Assembly (NCBI GenBank): GCA_029876055.1
Contig: CM056874.1
Location: forward strand, 372,001 to 436,000
Direction: 5' to 3'
Length of the DNA stretch: 64,000 nt
Source of the DNA: Madurella fahalii
Lineage: Eukaryota > Ascomycota > Sordariomycetes > Sordariales
Shown piece after piece: positions 1 to 10,931 of this stretch. Position 1 is the stretch's first letter. Every line of letters begins with the position of its first letter. The position numbers were made by a program, and so were the translations under genes. The notes under the pieces were generated by a model, which was given only the letters and a program-made list of their open reading frames with translations, did not search any database and was not told the DNA's origin.

Positions 1-21
1 CTGACACATTGCCTACGTTAG

Positions 22-369
22 TCTACCTTCTTCTGCCCCTCTACCGGCGAGGAGGTCGACAACCCGCTGGGTCTCTGTAGCCGCTGCCAGGCGGCCCACG
101 ACATCATTTGGCAATCCGTGTTTGTCTGCCCAAATACCGGCTACCGAATAGACTCGCCCTCCAAACGGCCAGACAAGGAGTGTCCGTCGTGCTTCCAGCT
201 GCATCAACCATACAGCAAGCGAGTATACATCTGCCCCGTGACGGGAGCCCAGATACCACATCCCAGAGAGACGGGCGGGAAATGCCAGAAATGCAACCGG
301 AGTCATGAGGATAACTCGACGCCGATGGGGAGCAGAGAAGCGGTTATGTCTAGGGGCCAAAGGGATTGA
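22..369 (+). CDS. 3' exon of a Cys-repeat (zinc-ribbon-like) protein, partial
   Basis: Only the last exon is in the window. A splice acceptor (TTAG ending at 21) opens a frame that runs to TGA at 367-369. The peptide has three tandem units of about 30 residues, each beginning C-P-x-T-G and ending C-x-x-C-x(3-4)-H: FCPSTG...CSRCQAAH, FVCPNTG...CPSCFQLH and YICPVTG...CQKCNRSH. The regular Cys/Cys-x-x-Cys/His spacing suggests a metal-binding ribbon, but I do not recognise the family. The tail after the third unit is short and polar. A start at the GTG of 118 is not credible, because the first repeat lies upstream of it in the same frame. The 5' part is outside the window, so neither start nor localisation can be given. 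Confidence 0.55.
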   Translation, partial: STFFCPSTGEEVDNPLGLCSRCQAAHDIIWQSVFVCPNTGYRIDSPSKRPDKECPSCFQLHQPYSKRVYICPVTGAQIPHPRETGGKCQKCNRSHEDNSTPMGSREAVMSRGQRD

Positions 370-1591
370 GCGGCCGATTTGATTTTTTTTTTCTGGGCAA
401 GATGCAACAGCACTCGACATCGCGGGCGAACCAGAGACTGATGACATGCGGCAATCGATTAAGACACTGGGGAGGCTAGAGCGGAAAGGCCGGCCGCAGT
501 TCGGCTGACGGCCTCACAAGATACCCACAAGGACCGCTAAGGGGGGGGGGGGGGGGGGGACATGGACAATGGGTGTGAACGCCATTTTGATCTGATCTGT
601 TGTCGGGCGCGACTTGATACCACATAGGGATATAAGGAACAAACACCATCAATGGAAATATCCGTTGCCATAACACTCCCAAGGCCCCTACCATTCGGCA
701 CAGATTACTCCCGTCATTTGCGCGAGCGATTTCGGAACATGACACGCAGCAGTCTCGTTCCCCTTTCGGAATCCAAGATGACGCTGCCACGGACGTGACC
801 ATCACGGGCCGGTAGAAGGCTGTTGGAACGTTACGGTCCACTTCTCTCCCGGGCTGGCCGGCACAGGGGCAGCCCGACATTCTACTGCAACCTAAATGGC
901 GATGGCAGTCTAGACTTCTTCTATGATGCAGAGGGCGCGGCTCAGGCCGTTCAGCAGGCGAGACTATGAGAGCTGCCATCGCAGAATCAAATGGTGATGT
1001 AACTCACGAGATTAGCCGATGAGACCACACTCAGCGACCAGGCGCGGACGGCACAGCCGGCCTCGCAGCTTGTAGATTGTTATTCGCGGGGTCTTGTTTA
1101 GCCACTAATCCCGCTCCCTATCGCGCTCCGCTCACGGTTGTGGTGCAGCTGGATTCAATATTGTTTTCTATATTTATCCACTCTTTGCTCTCGTGTCCGC
1201 CTCGCTAAACACTTCTCTCGAGCCCTTGAGAGGAACGGGCAAGGCGATTGGGATGGAATGCCGTACAACAGCTCGTACTCTATAGATTGGCGTCACAGCC
1301 GCCAACCCATCAATACATATCGCTACCATAGGTTGACAATGTAGTCCCTGTTGGTGTTCCGTTCAGCTGCTGCGATGCTCGGCAACGAGAGCCGGGAGTA
1401 TCAGCTGCCGGCGCGGACCCGGGCTGCTTAAAAGCGCTCCGTGCCGCCTACCTATACATAAAACTTATAGATGTCGATCCCTATGCTCTTCCCCGGATCC
1501 CGCACTTCGGGCAATTACAGCACGTTGGGTATCCACCTTCGCCAAGCACTCTCGGCATCTTCGACCCGGGATACATCCTTACTCCGTCGCC
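370..1591. other. Intergenic spacer with possible degraded coding remnant
   Basis: No intact gene was found. Around 700-969 on the plus strand, pieces in different frames look coding; one ends FYCNLNGDGSLDFFYD... with a stop at 967-969. The pieces do not join into a frame with clear splice sites, so this may be an eroded gene. The last 150 bases are the promoter of the LysM gene, with an A/T-rich TATA-like stretch near 1452-1470. Confidence 0.35.
541..559. repeat. Poly-G tract, 19 bases
   Basis: An uninterrupted run of 19 G (poly-C on the other strand) in intergenic DNA. Such runs are length-unstable and hard to sequence, so the exact length is uncertain. Confidence 0.8.
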
Positions 1592-3158
1592 ATGGTTCGC
1601 TCGACGCTAGCGAGGAGCCTCCTCTTCTGTGCCCTGGGTTTACCCTACTATGCCGTGGCGGCTTGCACACGCAGCGTCACAGCCAGAGAGGGAGACACGT
1701 GCGCCAGCCTTGCTTCCGCGGCTGGCATCACCGTCACCGAATTCCTCAGGTCGAATCCCTCAATTGCAAGCTGTTCACAACTCGTCGCGGGTGGAAGTTA
1801 TTGCGTCCAAGGGACGGCAGACAGTGCTCCCACACCCACAAGCGCCGCCTCCTCCACGCCATCGGAACTCACGGTCAGCCCTGACGGCAACTGCGGGAAT
1901 GGGGTAACTTGTGCCGGATCAAGGTACGGGGCCTGCTGCTCGAGACATGGGTTCTGCGGCAACTCGGATGATTACTGCGGAGACGGCTGCCAGGCGGGTT
2001 TTGGAGCCTGCGGAGCCGGAGCCGGGTCGTCTTCATCAGTTCAGCCGGGCATAACTTCCCCGCCGAGAACGGTTACCGTCACCGTGACGACCCCAGCAGC
2101 AGTCACCCGCACTTCGTTGGTATATGAGACGTCGACAGTGACCAGCACCGCAGTCCGAACCAACACAGCAACCGTGGTCACCACGCAAACAACCAGGATG
2201 ACGGCCACTGTCACCCACACGGCAGCGGCAACAGCCACTGCAACGCAGACAGTGCGGCTGACCAGCATTGTGACAAGCACAATCCTCAGGACCGCCACCG
2301 TTCCAGCGACTGCCGAGGCAACGGTGACGTCCACAAGTATTGTCACCCTCACCACAATCAGAACGTCAACCAGCGTCACAACATCGACCAGTATCAGGAC
2401 TTCCACGAGCACCACAACCTCAACCAGTATCAGAACATCTACAAGCGTCAGGACGTCAACAACGACCCAGACTGTGAGGCTCACTTCGCTGGAGATCGAC
2501 ACCATCACCACAATCGTCACCGTCACATCTGCAGCTTGTGGACCTGTGACGAACGGGACACCGACCAGGACTGCAAGTCCCACTGCCACTCAAGGGCAGC
2601 CGGGGAAGCCAAGCCCCGTACTACCCGGGACCCCGGGCAATTGTGAGTTTGTGTCACTTGTTTCCCGCAGGGTTGCTCGGAATTCGAGGGGGGGTGGATC
2701 TACTACCAAGTGTTGCTGGTTTTAATTAGCCAACCGAATCCGAGCCAACGCAACATCTCCCCTTTTAAGTCTTAGCTGACATGGCCCGTCCTCTCCTCAA
2801 CTCCAGGCAAATCCTACGACAGGATCCAAGACGACGACAGCTGCCGCAGCCTCGCTCAGCGGAACGAACTCTCATTGTTGGAGTTGTAAGTGACGCTGAC
2901 CCCGCGCTTTCATGCGCCTTGCCCAACTCCCTTTGACCTGCACTTCGCTTCCAAATTCAATCATATTATTTTTTCTCCTTTTACACCTCCACTAACCATG
3001 CAACTCGCGCCAGTTACGACCTCAATCCTTTGGTAAGCGCGGATGCCCTAACTTTGTAGTGCCGCCCCTCAAACACATTGAAGTTAGTGCTAAACGGCTT
3101 ATTTTAGATCAATTGCGACGTATTGCTGAAGGGATACTATGTATGCGTTCGGAGATGA
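1592..3158 (+). CDS. Secreted LysM-CBM18-LysM chitin-binding protein
   Basis: Predicted extracellular chitin-binding protein of 399 residues. Exons are 1592-2642, 2807-2885, 3014-3032 (only 19 bases) and 3108-3158, and phases join without a stop. Residues 1-23 form a signal peptide. Next comes a LysM domain (CTRSVTAREGDTCASL ... SNPSIASC), then an eight-Cys hevein-type CBM18 (about 100-140; CCSRHGFCGNSDDYCG), then a Thr/Ser/Val-rich linker with TSIRTSTS-type repeats that is probably heavily O-glycosylated. The spliced exons 2-4 complete a second LysM (CKSYDRIQDDDSCRSL ... FYDLNPLINC ... YYVC). LysM effectors bind chitin fragments, and the hevein module adds affinity for polymeric chitin. Stopping at the end of the first open frame (2725) would lose the second LysM. 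A decayed relative lies at 14.4-15.0 kb. Confidence 0.88.
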
Positions 3159-3801
3159 GGGAGCGAATGGCAGTCCGATGACTAGGACGGATAAGGGGTA
3201 CGATATAGTAGCAGCTGAAATTATAATCACGTCTATCGTCCCGAAGGCTTCCCCCCGTCTTTATTAGCGATGTGCTTGCCGATAAATACAATCCGTTCTA
3301 CGGCTTAGGATTCGGCGACTACCACACTCGGCGGGATAGCTGTCAATTAGAGATTAGCGATTCAGTCGATGCGTTGCGGTCAAGATTTCACTGGTTGAAG
3401 CTGCTCACATGAAGTCGGGTTTGAAAACTCTAGGTACTAATTATCAGTCTAGTCGCGTTTTAGATGCCCAGAAGCGCCAAGCTCTACAGTCGGAATGCAT
3501 CGATTGTGCCTACTTTTCTTCTTTCCCGCTTCCGTCCTCCACCACGGCCACATTCAACAAGCCCCATTTCATTTTGGGGGCATCGGGGGCCGTCCCATCA
3601 GCCATTTCCACGCCTGCGATCTGCAAATCGGCAAGCAGCTAGCTCGCTCCATATATCTCTCCCAGGGCCGGATCGCATAGAGCAGAAGCCGTGACAAGCT
3701 GGTCACTGATGCCGGGAGAAATGCTGTTGACTAGTAATATTCCAGTAACTACATACGTACAGTCTTACGACACTGCTCTCTCACCTAGTTGTGTCCCCCG
3801 C
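3159..3801. other. Intergenic spacer between convergent genes
   Basis: Lies between the 3' ends of the LysM gene (plus) and the P450 gene (minus). Short open frames near 3409-3694 overlap in several frames and show no recognisable protein. I see no gene here. Confidence 0.6.
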
Positions 3802-5502
3802 CTAAGCCTTCCTAATATGCACCTCCAGCCCAGATTGTACTACAAAGAACGACGCGTTCGCCTTAAGCGGCCGACCCGGGTGCGCCAGCTCGAAGCGATA
3901 ATCACGCAGCAACCTAGGCACAACCTTGTTGATCTCGAGAAGGGCGAGATTCCGGCCGATGCAGAGGTGGCTTCCACCGCCGAACTGCCATCTCGAGTCA
4001 GATCACTGCCAATAAATAACGCGGCAAAGGGATTGGGCCACCCACCTGGAACATGTACCTCTCCATCCTCTTCGCCTTCTCCTCGTCTTCGAGCCACCTC
4101 TCAGGCCTAAAGTCGTCGGCGTCCTGGCCGAACACGTCCTTATCCCGATGCAACACCCAGCCGTTACACGCAATGGACGTCCCGCCGGGGAAGAAGTGTC
4201 CGTCTAGCTCGGCTCCCTCGGGCGGCACGAGCCGGGTGATGTTGAGCCCGACCGCCGGGCGTACGCGCATTGCCTCCTTGAGGCACGCCTGAAGATACGG
4301 TAGATTCTGCGCCTGGTTCCATGAAACATTGCCTTCGGCCGGGATGACGCCCGTCTTGACTGCTTCTTCAATCTCGCGCAGGATGGACTGGTAGACCGGA
4401 GCCGAGTCGAGGATGTGCCAGAAAAACGACTGCATCGTTGACGCGGTGGAATCGGAGCCGGCGAAGCTTTGCGATGACAAACGTTAGCAAAACCGTCTGT
4501 CTTCCCCCCCCCCCCGAAACCATCCCCCCGGTGAACTCACATCGCCCCGTGCGCCACGGCAAACACATCCCCCTCTCTGAACCTCTCAGGATCCTTCAAA
4601 TGGCCTTGGATCAAACTAGCCATCAGATCCTGCCGCCCATCCCCCGTCCGCAACAACCCGGCGCTGTCCTTATCAAACGGCTGCCTCCGGGCCATCTCCT
4701 CCAGAGCCATCCTCGTGATCAGCGCGTTCTTGGTGCTCAACCACGGCACGAACTGCCACAGCGGATTCCTCCGCAGCAAGTAATCCAGCTCGGGGACCTG
4801 GCCGACGATGCCATTGTACGTCTGCGAGTTGTCGATGGTCTTGATAGCATTATCGACGTCGCGGCCCTCGGCCAAGAAGCCGAAGCTGCGGCTGAAGGCC
4901 ACCTCACCCAGCACGTCAAACGCAAAGTAGTGGAGGTAGTCGCCGAGGTCGAAGACGCCCCTGGCGGCGGCGATGTGCTCGTCGATCTTGCGGACGAGCA
5001 GCTCGATGCTGTCGTTGATGAAGGGGCTCAGCTGCTGCATGGCGGCCATGCTGTAGGGCACGTTGGCGACGCGCTTCTTCATGGCGTGCACGTCCTCGCG
5101 CGTCTCGGTGAAGATGTCCGGGTTCTCGGGCGGCGGGAACACCCCGTAGAAGGGCGTCTTGAAGAAGCGCTTGCCCGCGCTCAGCAGCGTGCGCGCCGCC
5201 TCGGGCGACGACACCGACACCTCGTCGGGCGCGATGCGCACGACGGGGCCGTACCGCCGGTGCAGCGCGATGTGGTCCAGGTAGGTGCGCCCCGACGCCA
5301 CCGACTTGACCTTCCAGAGCCGGCTGATCGACGCGAGGAACGGCCCCGGGTACTTGCGGAGCGGGGAGGCGTAGCGTCTGTAGAGGGCGCGCACGGCGAG
5401 GCCGGTGGCGAGGACGAGGAGCCAGTGCGCCGTGAAGAAGGCGAGGGCGGTGCCGAGGAGGGACGAGGGGCCGGTGCCCTGTCCGGTCTTGAGGGTGCCC
5501 AT
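3802..5502 (-). CDS. Cytochrome P450 monooxygenase
   Basis: Microsomal P450 of 521 residues in three exons: 5502-4541, 4466-4046 and 3984-3802; both joins keep phase. An N-terminal hydrophobic helix (about 15-38) is followed by the proline hinge YPGPFLASISRLWKV. The I-helix is FAGSDSTAS, which arises only after removing the first intron. ExxR is EAMR, the PERF-like motif is FRPERWL, and the haem loop is FGGGSHLCIGRN with the thiolate Cys. The overall pattern resembles the pisatin demethylase/trichodiene oxygenase-like fungal P450s; the substrate cannot be inferred. No other biosynthetic gene adjoins it, and the 15-34 kb cluster is separated from it by three conserved genes. The gene appears intact. 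Confidence 0.9.
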
Positions 5503-5520
5503 GGTTGGTTTGACGGGTCT

Positions 5521-5534
5521 TTCTTTTTCTTTTC

Positions 5535-5570
<36 letters not shown>
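5521..5570. repeat. CTTTT pyrimidine tract upstream of P450
   Basis: About 50 bases of repeating CTTTT and poly-T on the plus strand, ending 19 bases upstream of the P450 ATG (5500-5502). On the coding strand it is a poly-A/AAAAG tract in the presumed 5' UTR or core promoter. Confidence 0.7.
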
Positions 5571-7221
5571 GTTGCTATGGGCAATGGCCGCCGGAAGTGT
5601 TGAACCGTGGCCTGTATGTCGTTTGAAGAAGTCAGAGGGACCTAGCACAAACTGTTGAAGTTTGTTAGTCTCTGGCAGGTTATAAGTTGTGGCTTGCGGG
5701 ACAAGGCATTTGCTACAGGTCCGGTGCGGTGGACCTGGGAATTATTAGCCAGTAGGCAACCAAGTGTTGCCCACGGTCGCTGTGGGTATAAGGGAGCTCG
5801 CGTGTCCGAGGGGAGGGGGAAGCGTTGGAGACCATCTGCCGACCCCGTCCCAGCCGTGATCGATGTATGCCAAGACCCGGTTGAACACCAACCATGACCG
5901 AGTAACTGATATCAGGCCGCCGAGATACCTCGCGGCTCAGAGGAGCCCATGTGGAGGTACAATCGGCGGATCCAATCACGGCGCCTATCGTTCGGGGGTA
6001 AAAATAGAATGCGAGGCAAGCTGGGGAATGCGGAGAAGCCAGGCCCAGTCTTAGTGGAGCAGGAGGAACGAAAGGGATGAACAGCCATGCTCTTTTACGT
6101 GTAGTCCGTCTCGAGGTGTTTTCATAGACACTCGAAAGGAAGTAGCTTAGCAATCGGTTGTGCTGTCGTAGGTACCTCAGGCCCGTGCTTTCTAATTCTC
6201 CCGAAAGACACCTACCTCGCGGGCGCGAGAAATTCATCACATTCCGCGAACGGGAACAAAATCTCCCGTCCTAGGCATAGTGACGGCCGAGCACTGCATG
6301 TAGCTCTGTCTTGTCGGAGAATTGTGGCGAGTAATAGGCGTCGTCGCGTGCGGAGAATATTGCGAGGACTCGACTGTGGCGCATCACTTGTCCTCGGCAG
6401 TTGATCTGGGCCCCTCGTGGCCCCAGAGCTTGGAGCGGCCGGGGTGGGCGCTCAAGTCGGGCGGGGCAAAAAGGATCTTGCGGTCGCCTAAGCTTAGGGG
6501 TAAAGGCTGAGATCGGCTGTCTGAGCCGGACACAGTGGTGGGGAGGCCTGCTCTAAAATCTTACCTCAGCCCGATGAAATCCGCGAGAGAGCGAGATTTG
6601 ATGTGCTGAATGCGGCTAAGGTAAGCAGACTCTCGATATGTACTATACGACCTATGGGATGCGGGTACCCGATACTACGGTTCTCCACGTGCTGGGTCGT
6701 CTCATGTTGTGGAACGAAGAATCAAACTGTTTCCGCCTCCAAGCACCGCTTGGTGCCTTGGGCAAAGGCAGGCGTCTCCGTAATGATTTCCAAACAGTTC
6801 AGGCGGAGAGCTTGACTGTTCCTGCAGGCCCTGTTGATAACATGTAGGTCAGCCTGGGAGTTGGCGACCAAAATCCCTAGGCCATTCGAACTGATCATGT
6901 ATGAGGCTGTGCAGTGGTGTCGTATTAGGTACTGTACCCGGCGAGCTTGTTATGCTATGGCATTTCACGAACCACGTTGGATGAGTTCCAGGGTGTACTG
7001 TGTCACACACATCGAGAGCATCCAAATATGCCGGTTACACTAACCACACAACCGATCTAGTAGCTTCAACGTCCAGTTCAGTATGCCTCTCAACCATGAG
7101 CCTGCCTTTTCGTCTTCCGGGACTCCAAAACTCCAAGCAATGATGCCAAGCCAGGTTTGACCGGCGGACATAATAAATGCCCATTGCGGTCTTGCCTTCC
7201 AAAGCCCATCCCGGGTATCGC
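5571..7221. other. Intergenic spacer
   Basis: About 1.65 kb without a supportable gene. Open frames such as 5713-6240 (minus) and 6638-6847 (plus) lack recognisable domains and coding character. A short imperfect hairpin (CCAAGCACC/GGTGCCTTGG) lies at about 6739-6760. The P450 promoter occupies the left end. Confidence 0.55.
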
Positions 7222-8475
7222 TCAGATGTCAGCCGCCTTCTTCGCCGCAGCCTTCTGCTTCTTCAACTTGGCCTTGCGCTCGGAGATCTCCTTGTCCAAT
7301 TTGTCATCGTTGCTCTCTGGAAGCGCCTTCTTCGCCTTCTTCTTCGGCCGCTCCTCTTTCACCGGTTCCTCCGCCGGCGCCTCTTGCTCTGCATCCAGCG
7401 ACTTGCGCTTTTTCCCAATATTGGCCTTCTCCGGGAGCGCTGCCCGGTCTCGTTTACCCGGAAGCGCACTCGGAAGCTCCTGCCCGTCGGGGACCACCTT
7501 GGATTCATCTAGCCATAGCTCGTCCGTCTGGTATATGGGCAGAGCAGCCGTCTCGGGGCCCTTGACGTAGATGTTGCGTACGTTCTGCCATTTTTGGGGA
7601 ACGAACCGCTCGACCAGCTCACGCACGACCGTCTCGATGTTCGCCGCTAGCTTCTCTGGCTCCCAGCTCGCGTAGCCGACCTTGATAGCCGTGTTGTTCG
7701 ATGGGCTGAGGTGGACCAGCGCGGCCCCAGCCGCTTTCTGGACCTCGGACACAATCTCAGGAATTGGGCGCGCATTGACGTTCTCGGCCGGGTCGCGCTT
7801 TTGCTTCTTGCCCTTGGGGGCCGGCACCCGCTTGCCGTCAACCTTTTGCCGCTGCGCCATCAAGACGACAGGGATAGGCCGTTTTGTGGTGGTCTTGTAG
7901 AAAGTCTTGCCGAGCGCTTTGGGCAGACGATTGATGATGCGGTCGTCAGCGAGGAAGACGTCGTGTTCGCTGAAAAGCTTCCGTTGGGCCTCGTAGGCCT
8001 TGAACTTGGCTCTGATGTGGCTGATGTCAATCACCCTGCCAATCTTTGCCTTGAGTTCCTCGGGGAACTCGTCTGCGACTGCATTCTTGTACCAGCGCTG
8101 TGGGTCGGCCGTTATTAAGCAGATGCTGGTTTCTTCTCCGGCATTAAGGGGGTGCGGGAGGACAATTTTGCCTGGTTGAAGGCCTGCCCGTCGTCAGCTC
8201 TGTCCTTCCCCAGCTAAAGCAAACGCAAGAGCGCTCGAGGCACACATACGGTGAGAGTCGTGGATGTGCTTCTTTGTCGTGAGAGTAAGCCAGACAGGCG
8301 TCTCAGCCACCGTCGACTCTTCATCGGCGAGCAGGTTCTGCTTGCCGTCGGCGCGGGGTGCTGTGGCGGCTTTCTTGATGTGGGCGACAAGAGCCTTGCA
8401 GGCCTTGAGCGTCTGTTCGGGGTCCACGGGTACCACGCTGTCAGCGGCCTTCACGACGGCCTTGGATTGCGACAT
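7222..8475 (-). CDS. Ribosomal L1-domain ribosome biogenesis protein (Utp30/Cic1-like)
   Basis: Nucleolar-type protein of 395 residues in two exons, 8475-8250 and 8183-7222 (phase 1 join). The ribosomal L1 fold spans roughly residues 20-260. It starts with TLKACKALVAHIKKA and contains VWLTLTTKKHIHDSHR, then LPHPLN after the splice, and later a PIPVVL-type strand. The C-terminal third is Lys/Glu-rich (KKRKS, RPKKKAKKALP, KLKKQKAAAKKAADI), as in nucleolar proteins with low-complexity tails. The yeast L1-domain proteins Utp30 and Cic1/Nsa3 act in pre-rRNA processing; I cannot decide which orthologue this is. The start gives MSQSKAVVKAAD, directly before the conserved fold. Confidence 0.85.
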
Positions 8476-9286
8476 CTTTGCGGATGGCGGGTTGCAGCGA
8501 TGTCGTCGTTGCCGTCGAGTTTGGCGGGACGCTTTTTTTTCCCTGGATCGTCTGGGTCGGGCTCTCTCCGAAATTTTGGCTTATCCGGGGGTTGTGTTTT
8601 TCCGCTTATCTCGGTAAACTCCACTCCGACACGATGGGGCTCAATCCTTGTCAGTTACCGGAAACGGAATGTGGGCCCCAAAATGGGTGGTGGGGAGTGG
8701 CGGCCGGCTGCAGCTGACGTCCCAGATCCTTGGGACATTTCGAGGCCGTGATCAACATGTTTCGGATGGCCAACATTCGGCTCATGTCCGGATTCCCATT
8801 AATGCCTTGTGTCAATTGGCTATCACGTCATCTATTCCTACGTAATCCATCAATACATCGAGGTGCATAAACATGCCCAACACTCTCATCCCGCTTGACC
8901 CAAACCCACCTCTCCCGTTTTAGTCCCTCTTCCGCATCATAGCAAAACCTGACGGCTCTCCGTCGAACCCAGCTGCGCGTGTTGCCGCCAGGCTGAACGA
9001 TAGCAATATGAAATCGAAAAACCAAACAATTATACATCGACAGAAAATGACGCCTCGCGCTATGCAACCTCCCAAAGCAAGCAGGTACATGGTCCTGGGT
9101 GCAAGCCAGTGATCCCAGATGAGACAGAGAAATGGGGTATGGGGTATGTGAACTTTTTCCCGAGCACAAGCGCAATCCATCCTCCCTCCCATCACCGATT
9201 CCCTCTACAGACAGACAAGGCATGATGACCACCGGGGAAAAAAGAGAGATACAGGCAGGCAGAGACCTCAAACTTAAGGACGGTAC
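8476..9286. other. Intergenic spacer between two minus-strand genes
   Basis: Holds the promoter of the L1-domain gene on the left and the 3' region of the FHA gene on the right. A minus open frame at 8828-9271 has no recognisable features and is not called. Confidence 0.55.
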
Positions 9287-10931
9287 TCAGGGAGTACGCG
9301 GTCGCTTCCAGTAATATTGCTGCAGCGAGGGTTAGTGGCACGGATCTTCAGTCAACACTTAGAGGATGTAAAGAGCTCACCTTGTGTTGCTTCCTGCAGG
9401 CCCTCAACGTTGGCTTTCGCAGCCCGTCGGTGACAGCCAGACGACGATGCTCGTCCGTGTCCAGCTCGGGGGTGTAGTAATACTCGCTCTCGAGCGGCTT
9501 GCCGGCCGCGTCCTTGCCCTGCCTCCGGATGATGCCCACGCAGGCCGTCGACTCGATAATAATGCGCAATTGCTCTTTGGAGAGGTCTTTCCGCTCATCC
9601 GCCGGCAGGTTGTTCATGATGGTTGAGAGAGGGGTCGAGGATAACCGAGAAAAGGCGAGCTGGTTGACGACGTGGTTGGTGATGTTCGCCGTCTCCTCCG
9701 AGCTCAATCCACTGGTCGATGCCAGGGTGGCTGCTGACGTGTCGGGCTTGTCGGCGGTGCTGTTGGGCTTTGCGTTTGATGGCTCCAGGGGCTGGAGGAT
9801 GGTGCTGGATGCGGCAACCGGAACTTCAGCTAAGGGGTTCCTGGATACGCGCTGCTTGATCGGCGAAAAGGTCGAGAAGGATGCAAGGCGGCCAGAAAGG
9901 TTGGCCCCGAATGGACCAAACGAGTGAACGATGGGATCATTCTCCTCGTTTGGATCGTTCTCTCCGTCTGATTGGGGATCGCTCAGGTCGCTGGAGAAGC
10001 TTTCAGAGGCTTGAGTCAGGAAGCTGGGGTCGACGTTGCGGGCGCTGGCCCGCTTCGGTGAACCCTTCTCGTCGGCACTGGCGTCTTCATATATCTGCAC
10101 TGCAGCGTCGTCGTCGCCATTTCCCAGCATCAGTTCCTCGAGGCTTGCACCCGACGTGGATAGGTTGGCTGGCGTGGGCGACTCGGGGCTGCAGATACGC
10201 GTCGTCCGTCTGAGCGGGCTGCCGTGCAGCTCTGAGCCGCCAGGGCCCCTTCCGATTCTCGGCCGCGGAGATTCGTCCCACGAGGAATCGCTCAAATGGC
10301 CCAAGGCGTCACGGTCCTTATCCCGACGCGGCCAATGCACAATCACCCTCGCGTCCTGGACATCGATCATGATGGCTGCGCCCTCTGCATCCGAGACAAA
10401 GGAACTGCCCTTAGCCAAATCCCACGTCTGACCCTGGCAGTGCAGCTTCAGCCCATTCCAGCCGTTGCAGGTTATCTCGATCTTGTTGGGTTCTAGCGGC
10501 TCGGTTGCCGCGATATACCGCGCCTTGACATGAATTCTGCTGATCAGGCGGCTGGCTGGCAGCTGAAAATGCGACGAGCTGCTGGACCGGCCCATCAAGA
10601 GCGTCTCGCCGTTCTCATTCAGCTCCACAGACGGGACATCGGAAAGAGGAGTACGCTCGGACATGATCGACTGTGTCCGCTGAAGGGCCGGGCGCGATCC
10701 GACGCGTGGGGGACTCGACGACAGGATGCCGGTGCTCGAGGTTGGAACCGGCGTGGGATACTTGAGGAAGGCATTGCAGTTGGCCTGCCGTTTTGAGGGC
10801 CGCGGCAAACCCGGGGAAGAAGAAAGAGGCTCAAACGGAGGTAGAAGTGACGGAGCAGGCCGCTTCACGCCTGCCACGCTGGGCAGCGTGGGCTCCGCCG
10901 TCTTGCTGCTTGCCGTCGGCAACGAGTTCAT
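9287..10931 (-). CDS. FHA-domain protein, Tos4/Plm2-like
   Basis: A 527-residue nuclear-type protein in two exons: 10931-9381, then a 33-base terminal exon 9319-9287 encoding QYYWKRPRTP plus stop. The N-terminus is Pro/Ser-rich. The FHA domain (about 105-205) shows GETLLMGRSSSSSHF, the phosphothreonine-reading SRIH core and the N-G pair before GLKLHCQGQ. The middle is acidic and low-complexity. The C-terminal helical region ends GLRKPTLRACRKQHK|QYYWKRP, and this join is what supports the last exon. In yeast Tos4 and Plm2 are SBF/MBF-regulated FHA proteins linked to checkpoint signalling and chromatin; the same role here is inferred. Without the terminal intron the protein would end in the unrelated VSSLHPLSVD. 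Confidence 0.85.

Noticed and set aside
476..979. 167-codon minus-strand open frame
   Set aside because: Contains the poly-G tract read as Pro and has no domain, signal or splice support.
2041..2589. Long minus-strand open frame rich in Val/Thr
   Set aside because: It is the antisense of the Thr-rich linker of the LysM gene; the low-complexity repeat keeps both strands open.
3802..5502. Considered the left P450 as part of the PKS cluster
   Set aside because: Three conserved housekeeping-type genes and about 10 kb separate them.
4438..5658. 406-codon plus-strand open frame
   Set aside because: Antisense to the P450, whose motifs and splice phases are clear; the composition is that of a GC-rich shadow frame.
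5713..6240. 175-codon minus-strand open frame
   Set aside because: No recognisable features; not protein-like by composition.
8828..9271. 147-codon minus-strand open frame
   Set aside because: Overlaps the 3' region of the FHA gene and lacks any domain.
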